Below, in pieces: positions 4,828 to 5,156 of a DNA stretch of 5,156 nucleotides. The notes under the pieces are model-generated. The model was given only the letters and a program-made list of their open reading frames with translations. It was not told where the DNA came from and did not search any database. Origin of the DNA: JAXHLG01 sp964505305 (GTDB lineage: Bacteria; Patescibacteriota; Minisyncoccia; Moranbacterales; DUUL01); assembly GCA_964505305.1 (NCBI GenBank), contig CAZDHE010000034.1, forward strand, positions 1 to 5,156. Reading direction: 5' to 3'. A program made the translations under genes and the position numbers. Position 1 is the stretch's first letter, and each line of letters opens with the position of its first letter.

Positions 4828-4988
4828 GCTACCGGCTACACCCTCTCTTTTAAAAAGTTAGCCACCCTTGTCACCTTCCCTAAAAAAAATTGACCGCTTT
4901 TACCCCTCCCAAGAAAAGCTAATTGCTTTTTTTGTCTCCCCCTTTAAGAAAATTTAACCGCTTTCATCTCCCCCTTTCTTAAAGGGGG
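4828..4988. repeat. Degenerate tandem repeat, period about 31 bases
   Basis: Five imperfect units begin near 4828, 4857, 4889, 4919 and 4953. Each runs from a TTAACCGCTTT-like start through a C-rich patch (CTCCCCCTTT in the best units) to an A-rich end. Units differ too much for a CRISPR array, and there are no unique spacers between constant repeats. No protein frame follows the period. The last unit ends in the hairpin at 4970-4988. Confidence 0.45.
4970..4988. repeat. C5T3/A3G5 hairpin
   Basis: CCCCCTTT (4970-4977) pairs perfectly with AAAGGGGG (4981-4988) around CTT. A second AAAGGGGG follows immediately (4991-4998), then ATTTATAT, so the left arm could pair with either. It is possibly a weak terminator in the plus direction; no gene ends close by. 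Confidence 0.5.
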
Positions 4989-5022
4989 ACAAAGGGGGAT
5001 TTATATAAAGGAGAGAACCTAT

Positions 5023-5099
5023 AAATCCTCTCCAGCTCTCCTTTGCGAAAGGAGAGGACTCGCAAATCCTCTCTAACTATCCTTTAAAAAAGGAGAGAA
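5023..5099. repeat. Two tandem 36-base hairpin units, 41 bases apart
   Basis: Units at 5023-5058 and 5064-5099 both start AAATCCTCTC and end GGAGAG plus two bases, agreeing at roughly four of five positions. Unit 1 contains a perfect 9-bp stem, CTCTCCTTT (5036-5044) with AAAGGAGAG (5048-5056), loop GCG. Unit 2 keeps TCCTTT/AAAGGA (5080-5085 with 5089-5094). The second unit kept its arms while its sequence drifted, which suggests that folding matters or that the family is a hairpin repeat. Confidence 0.5.
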
Positions 5100-5156
5100 T
5101 TATTGCTTTTGCAATTTTAAGGTCTGTTTTTAAAACAAACTTAGGGTTTTGCCGAT
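5100..5156. other. Right-edge sequence without a recognisable feature
   Basis: There are only small AT-rich palindromes, ATTGC-TTTT-GCAAT and TGTTTT-T-AAAACA. No start codon with a ribosome site leads out of the window on the plus strand. Confidence 0.3.

Noticed and set aside
4828..5099. Possible CRISPR array in the repeated region after the peroxiredoxin gene
   Set aside because: Units are degenerate across their whole length, there are no constant repeats alternating with unique spacers, and no cas-like gene is nearby.
1..5156. tRNA, rRNA or riboswitch genes
   Set aside because: No tRNA T-arm pattern with matching acceptor stem, no rRNA-like sequence and no recognisable riboswitch core were found in the gene-free stretches.

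Overview
The window reads as an AT-rich bacterial chromosome segment. It holds three complete protein genes, one gene cut by the left edge, and an unusually large share of non-coding DNA packed with small hairpins and repeats. Weak or absent Shine-Dalgarno sites, the compact ABC export operon, an archaeal-type Prx6 peroxiredoxin and the repeat-rich spacers would suit a Patescibacteria/CPR-like genome. That is an inference from style only, because no phylogenetic marker is present. The MacB-type permease ends at a normal position with UGA, which gives weak support for the standard code.

The left part, minus strand (about 3583 down to 1), is an ABC exporter locus of the MacB/LolCDE type. A likely promoter and a five-codon leader minicistron with a strong ribosome site precede the ATPase gene (3518-2820). 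A complete MacB-type permease (2798-1539) follows 21 bases later. After a 342-405 base repeat-bearing spacer comes a second, paralogous permease that runs off the window (1133 to 1). One ATPase may serve two permeases. No MacA-like adaptor gene is visible.

The centre, plus strand (3613-4794), is a peroxiredoxin gene (3932-4609) bracketed by two copies, in opposite orientation, of a roughly 140-151 base element. Each copy has terminal inverted repeats (AACTGATGTTACGC-like), a long central hairpin, a promoter-like signal pointing towards the peroxiredoxin gene, and a G/T-rich tail pointing away from it. The arrangement looks like a pair of MITE-like elements and could be a small composite cassette. 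It is the most interesting structure here.

The right part (4800-5156) has no gene. It contains a decayed tandem array with a period near 31 bases, then several C/T-rich to G/A-rich hairpins, two of which lie in a 41-base tandem duplication.

Functionally the genes form two independent units: export of an unknown substrate through an ABC system, and peroxide detoxification. The element with its outward-facing hairpin separates their divergent transcripts.
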